A stretch of DNA of 64,000 nt from Lachnospiraceae bacterium (GTDB taxonomy: Bacteria; Bacillota; Clostridia; Lachnospirales; Lachnospiraceae), in the NCBI GenBank assembly GCA_017938485.1, contig JAGBBM010000136.1, positions 1-64,000 of the forward strand. Direction: 5' to 3'. This document shows positions 61,334 to 64,000 of the stretch, piece after piece. The notes under the pieces are model-generated. The model had not been told where the DNA came from. It saw only the letters and a list, made by a program, of their open reading frames with translations, and ran no database searches. Within the stretch, counting starts at the first letter, position 1. Every line of letters begins with the position of its first letter. The position numbers and the translations under genes were made by a program.

Positions 61334-63010
61334 ATGGCAAAAAACAATAATAAAGGTTTCAGTTTACTTGAAATCGTCGTAGCCATAACCATATTGACAC
61401 TGCTTTTAACACCTATATTGCAGCAGTTGGCACAGACAATGTCTACAAATCGTAGAACTAAGGAACAGCAGTATGCCAACGAAAACGCAGAGTATGTTTT
61501 GCAGTATATGCAGGCAACTCCACAGGAGGATATAGCAACAAGTGCTAGTGCGTCACCAGACCTTTACTATACGAATGCGGATTCTACAGTTGAGGCAACA
61601 CGTCAGTGTAAGTTATGTTATGTTGATGCTAGTGGTGCTGTACAAAATGTATATGTGGATGCGATTAACACTGCAGTTGTGGATTATAAGACATATACCT
61701 ATGCAATTAACGATATTGAGTTAGGACCTAGACAGACCGTTTATAATAGAACAGTAGTAATGGATGATTTATCAGTGAAGGTTAATTCCTTCACTGATAA
61801 GGATGGTAAAGCATATAGAATTTCCTATAATAATTCTGTAGCACCAGAGGGGTACGAACTTACAGATGAGGGTTGTATAGTAAAGTATGAGACCTTAACT
61901 GATGTAGACGTGGATGGTGATGGTGAAGATGATAGATATATATCAGAAATTATTTGCGAGGAATATTCAGGCGCTGCATCAACCAATCCAAATGAGCTCA
62001 ATATAGGTAATATGCATGATTTAGATGCCAGCCGAATGGCTCTCATCAATGGTTATGCTACAGAGTATGATGATCAGGCTAGAGATGATTTTTATTTGGA
62101 AATCATGGAACTATACAAGAATAGTACTGTTAAGGATGATAGAGATAAGTGGACTCAGGAAGTAAATGGACAGAATGCTATTGCTAGTACCAATTATGCT
62201 TCAAATATTAGAAAGCTTACTATTCTTAATATTATTAAGGATGATACAAATAACTGTTATACAATTAGTGTCGATGTTGTATATGAAGGCGATCTCAGTA
62301 CAACTGGAGGTGTAACAAAGTTTGTACAGAAGCAGTATACAGCTTGGACACAGGAATTTCCTTATGATGTTGTAGATAATACTTGTCCAGAAATATATCT
62401 TGAATATCAGCCATTTTCAACTGAAACAGAGAAAGTGGCAGGTGTAGGTGGTTCTGTCGACATAGTAACATTCTATGCTAGCAAGGATTACTTACTTATA
62501 AATAATCAAGTTAAGGATGCAAAGATATATCTTTATAAGCCTTTGTGGGATCAGGCAACAGCAACATACTATGATGTATCTCAGGCAAGTATTGTAGAAA
62601 GTCTGGATAATAATGATAATTATTATGTGACAAATGACTATGCTGCAGATGCAGGTCATACTGCCAATATTACTAAGGTAAATGTAAATGTAGCTTCTGC
62701 AAATGCCATTACAGATGATAACAAGTTTACAATTTACACTAGCTTAAATCTTCAGGATGACAGAGTTGCAACACCTATAAATCCTCAGTTTACTTATGAT
62801 GTATCAATATTCACAACATCATTTAAGGATCGTACAGATGAGGCCAATGTAAAACCTAGAATAGCATCGGCTATAGATTCTACTTATATTAAGGCTATTG
62901 ATGAGGAAGAGTCAAAGGATGATAGATTGTTTACTGTAACAGTTACTCTTACACCTGAGGATGAGAATTGTAACTCAGTAACATTTACTGGAGCAAAGGG
63001 GGCGAATTAG
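61334..63010 (+). CDS. Large type IV pseudopilin (minor pilin)
   Basis: I choose ATG 61334 (558 residues); GAGAGGA directly abuts the in-frame ATG at 61325 and is rightly spaced for 61334. The leader MAKNNNKG is followed by FSLLEIVVAITILTLLLTPI, with Glu at mature position 5. The C-terminal region of about 500 residues is far larger than ordinary minor pilins and is Asp/Thr-rich, with a DVDVDGDGEDD stretch (near residue 195) that resembles a calcium-binding loop. It may be a tip adhesin or priming subunit like PilV/PilW. Substrate or ligand unknown. Confidence 0.8.
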   Translation: MAKNNNKGFSLLEIVVAITILTLLLTPILQQLAQTMSTNRRTKEQQYANENAEYVLQYMQATPQEDIATSASASPDLYYTNADSTVEATRQCKLCYVDASGAVQNVYVDAINTAVVDYKTYTYAINDIELGPRQTVYNRTVVMDDLSVKVNSFTDKDGKAYRISYNNSVAPEGYELTDEGCIVKYETLTDVDVDGDGEDDRYISEIICEEYSGAASTNPNELNIGNMHDLDASRMALINGYATEYDDQARDDFYLEIMELYKNSTVKDDRDKWTQEVNGQNAIASTNYASNIRKLTILNIIKDDTNNCYTISVDVVYEGDLSTTGGVTKFVQKQYTAWTQEFPYDVVDNTCPEIYLEYQPFSTETEKVAGVGGSVDIVTFYASKDYLLINNQVKDAKIYLYKPLWDQATATYYDVSQASIVESLDNNDNYYVTNDYAADAGHTANITKVNVNVASANAITDDNKFTIYTSLNLQDDRVATPINPQFTYDVSIFTTSFKDRTDEANVKPRIASAIDSTYIKAIDEEESKDDRLFTVTVTLTPEDENCNSVTFTGAKGAN

Positions 63011-64000
63011 TTGAAGAAAATATTTAAATTTAATAAAAAACTAGATAATCGCGGTTCCAGTATTATTATGGTAGTGGTTTCACTTGCTTTCATAGGAATT
63101 ATTATCGGAGCATTACTTTCTGCAGCTTCTTATGCCTACAAGCTTAAACTCCAGAATTTAAATGCAAAGGATAATTTCTATTATGTAGAGCAGGCTATGC
63201 AGGAAATATATGCCGGTGTAGGTGCCAATACTATAGAAGAAATGAAAGATGCGTATGTCTATACCGTAGAAAATATGGTTAGATACGATTTGGAAAAAGG
63301 TATATATGTAACTATAAGTGATGAAGAAGCAAATAAGATGTTCAAAGAGAAATTCATGCAGAACATTATGGCTAATCCATATTTTAGTCAGGGTGCAGAT
63401 ACCCTTGCTACAACTCTTCAGAGTTACATAACTAATGAAACTGTCGACCTTGATAATGATAAGATAAGTTTGGAAACTGTATATGATGGAAGTCAGCTTA
63501 AACAGATTATTATCAAGAATGTAACACTCACTAGAATTCAGGATTATTCTAAGTCTGCTGGTAGTGGTACATATGTACAGACAATTTCTACGGATATTGT
63601 AATCAGTGAACCAGATTTTAAGGTTAGTTTTAACAATATGGCGTCTGATTATTCTAAGATATTTGATTATGCCTTAGTTGGAGATATGGGTATAGAGATT
63701 ATCTCTATGAACCTTACTCCTGGTGGTGATGCAGTTGCTAACACTAATAATATTTCAGCATTGACTAATTCATTGCAATTAAATATCAGTGGAAACTTAT
63801 ATGCTGGTGCAGATTATTATAACAAGGGTTACAACGACAAGGAAGCTGTTGAGATGTCACAGGGTGACTATAAATATATGGTAGGACCTGTATCATCAAA
63901 GGTTCCTACAGTCACTGCTGAAGGGACAACAAGTGTTGTAACTACTTCATCAGGTTATGTTAATATTTATGCTTTGGATGCTGACGGGAAATATACAACT
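63011..64000 (+). CDS. PilX-like minor pilus protein, 3' truncated by window edge
   Basis: The frame is open from TTG 63011, directly after the pseudopilin stop, to the window edge (330 codons). AAAGGGGG lies 8 bases before the TTG. The N-terminus is basic and then hydrophobic: NRGSSIIMVVVSLAFIG, about residues 14-40. It resembles PilX-type minor pilins; after the glycine the +5 Glu is missing, so leader cleavage is uncertain. The outer part is Asp/Thr/Ser-rich with no domain that I recognise. Co-transcribed with the preceding gene. Confidence 0.65.
   Translation, partial: MKKIFKFNKKLDNRGSSIIMVVVSLAFIGIIIGALLSAASYAYKLKLQNLNAKDNFYYVEQAMQEIYAGVGANTIEEMKDAYVYTVENMVRYDLEKGIYVTISDEEANKMFKEKFMQNIMANPYFSQGADTLATTLQSYITNETVDLDNDKISLETVYDGSQLKQIIIKNVTLTRIQDYSKSAGSGTYVQTISTDIVISEPDFKVSFNNMASDYSKIFDYALVGDMGIEIISMNLTPGGDAVANTNNISALTNSLQLNISGNLYAGADYYNKGYNDKEAVEMSQGDYKYMVGPVSSKVPTVTAEGTTSVVTTSSGYVNIYALDADGKYTT

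Overview
The window looks like a low-GC, Gram-positive chromosome of the class Clostridia, most likely family Lachnospiraceae. The evidence is the gene content and order: Gram-positive PolC, RNase J, RqcH, the PrkC/Stp kinase-phosphatase pair, IreB, a SigK-type sporulation sigma factor, an AT-rich base composition and many TTG starts. I cannot name a species. No rRNA, tRNA, CRISPR array, phage or insertion sequence was seen, and no gap between genes exceeds about 210 bases.

Layout. 1-5.0 kb: the end of a wall-anchored pilin-like adhesin, then a membrane-tethered clostripain-family protease on the other strand. 5.2-9 kb: dtd and a MoxR/DUF58/membrane-protein set. 9-12.3 kb: glycogen synthase and RqcH, each with its own signals. 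12.4-28.3 kb: a long housekeeping run (yicC, gmk, rpoZ, murE-like, priA, def, fmt, rsmB, rlmN, stp, prkC, rsgA, rpe, thiN) ending in a PutP symporter; the order follows the Bacillus subtilis yloC-thiN cluster but remA and coaBC are absent. 28.5-29.4 kb: two convergent, overlapping RlmH-like methyltransferase genes with complementary defects. 29.5-32.6 kb: a HAD phosphatase, a PEP-synthase-like protein without catalytic domains, and a small alpha/beta hydrolase. 32.7-44.5 kb: bactofilin, then pyrH-frr-uppS-cdsA-dxr-rseP-ispG-polC. 44.5-51.3 kb: ireB-ruvX-DUF1292-rnj-ylbF-short mltG-trmR-wzy-like-trhP, an expanded form of the B. subtilis yrzL-yrrO cluster. 51.3-51.9 kb: sigK on the minus strand. 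52.1-64 kb: a CPBP protease and a type IV pilus cluster (pilB, pilT, pilC, pilin, pilD, a pilM-pilN fusion, pilO, and two large minor-pilin-like genes, the last cut by the window edge).

How the genes work together. The housekeeping blocks join nucleotide supply, translation quality control (Dtd, Def, Fmt, RsmB, RlmN, RlmH, RqcH, TrmR/TrhP), isoprenoid and envelope precursors (Dxr, IspG, UppS, CdsA) and PASTA-kinase signalling, whose likely target IreB lies 20 kb away. The pilus block appears to encode a complete assembly machine: motors, platform, peptidase, alignment complex and pilins.

The most unusual locus is at 28.5-29.4 kb. The plus-strand RlmH keeps the SAM-binding glycine motif but lacks the C-terminal tail. 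The minus-strand RlmH keeps the tail but has lost the glycine motif. The tail is encoded on a 56-base segment between two inverted GGAACAA words, so inverting that segment would move the tail in frame from one gene to the other. This could be an obligate heterodimer, a micro-inversion, or a switch; the sequence alone does not decide between them.
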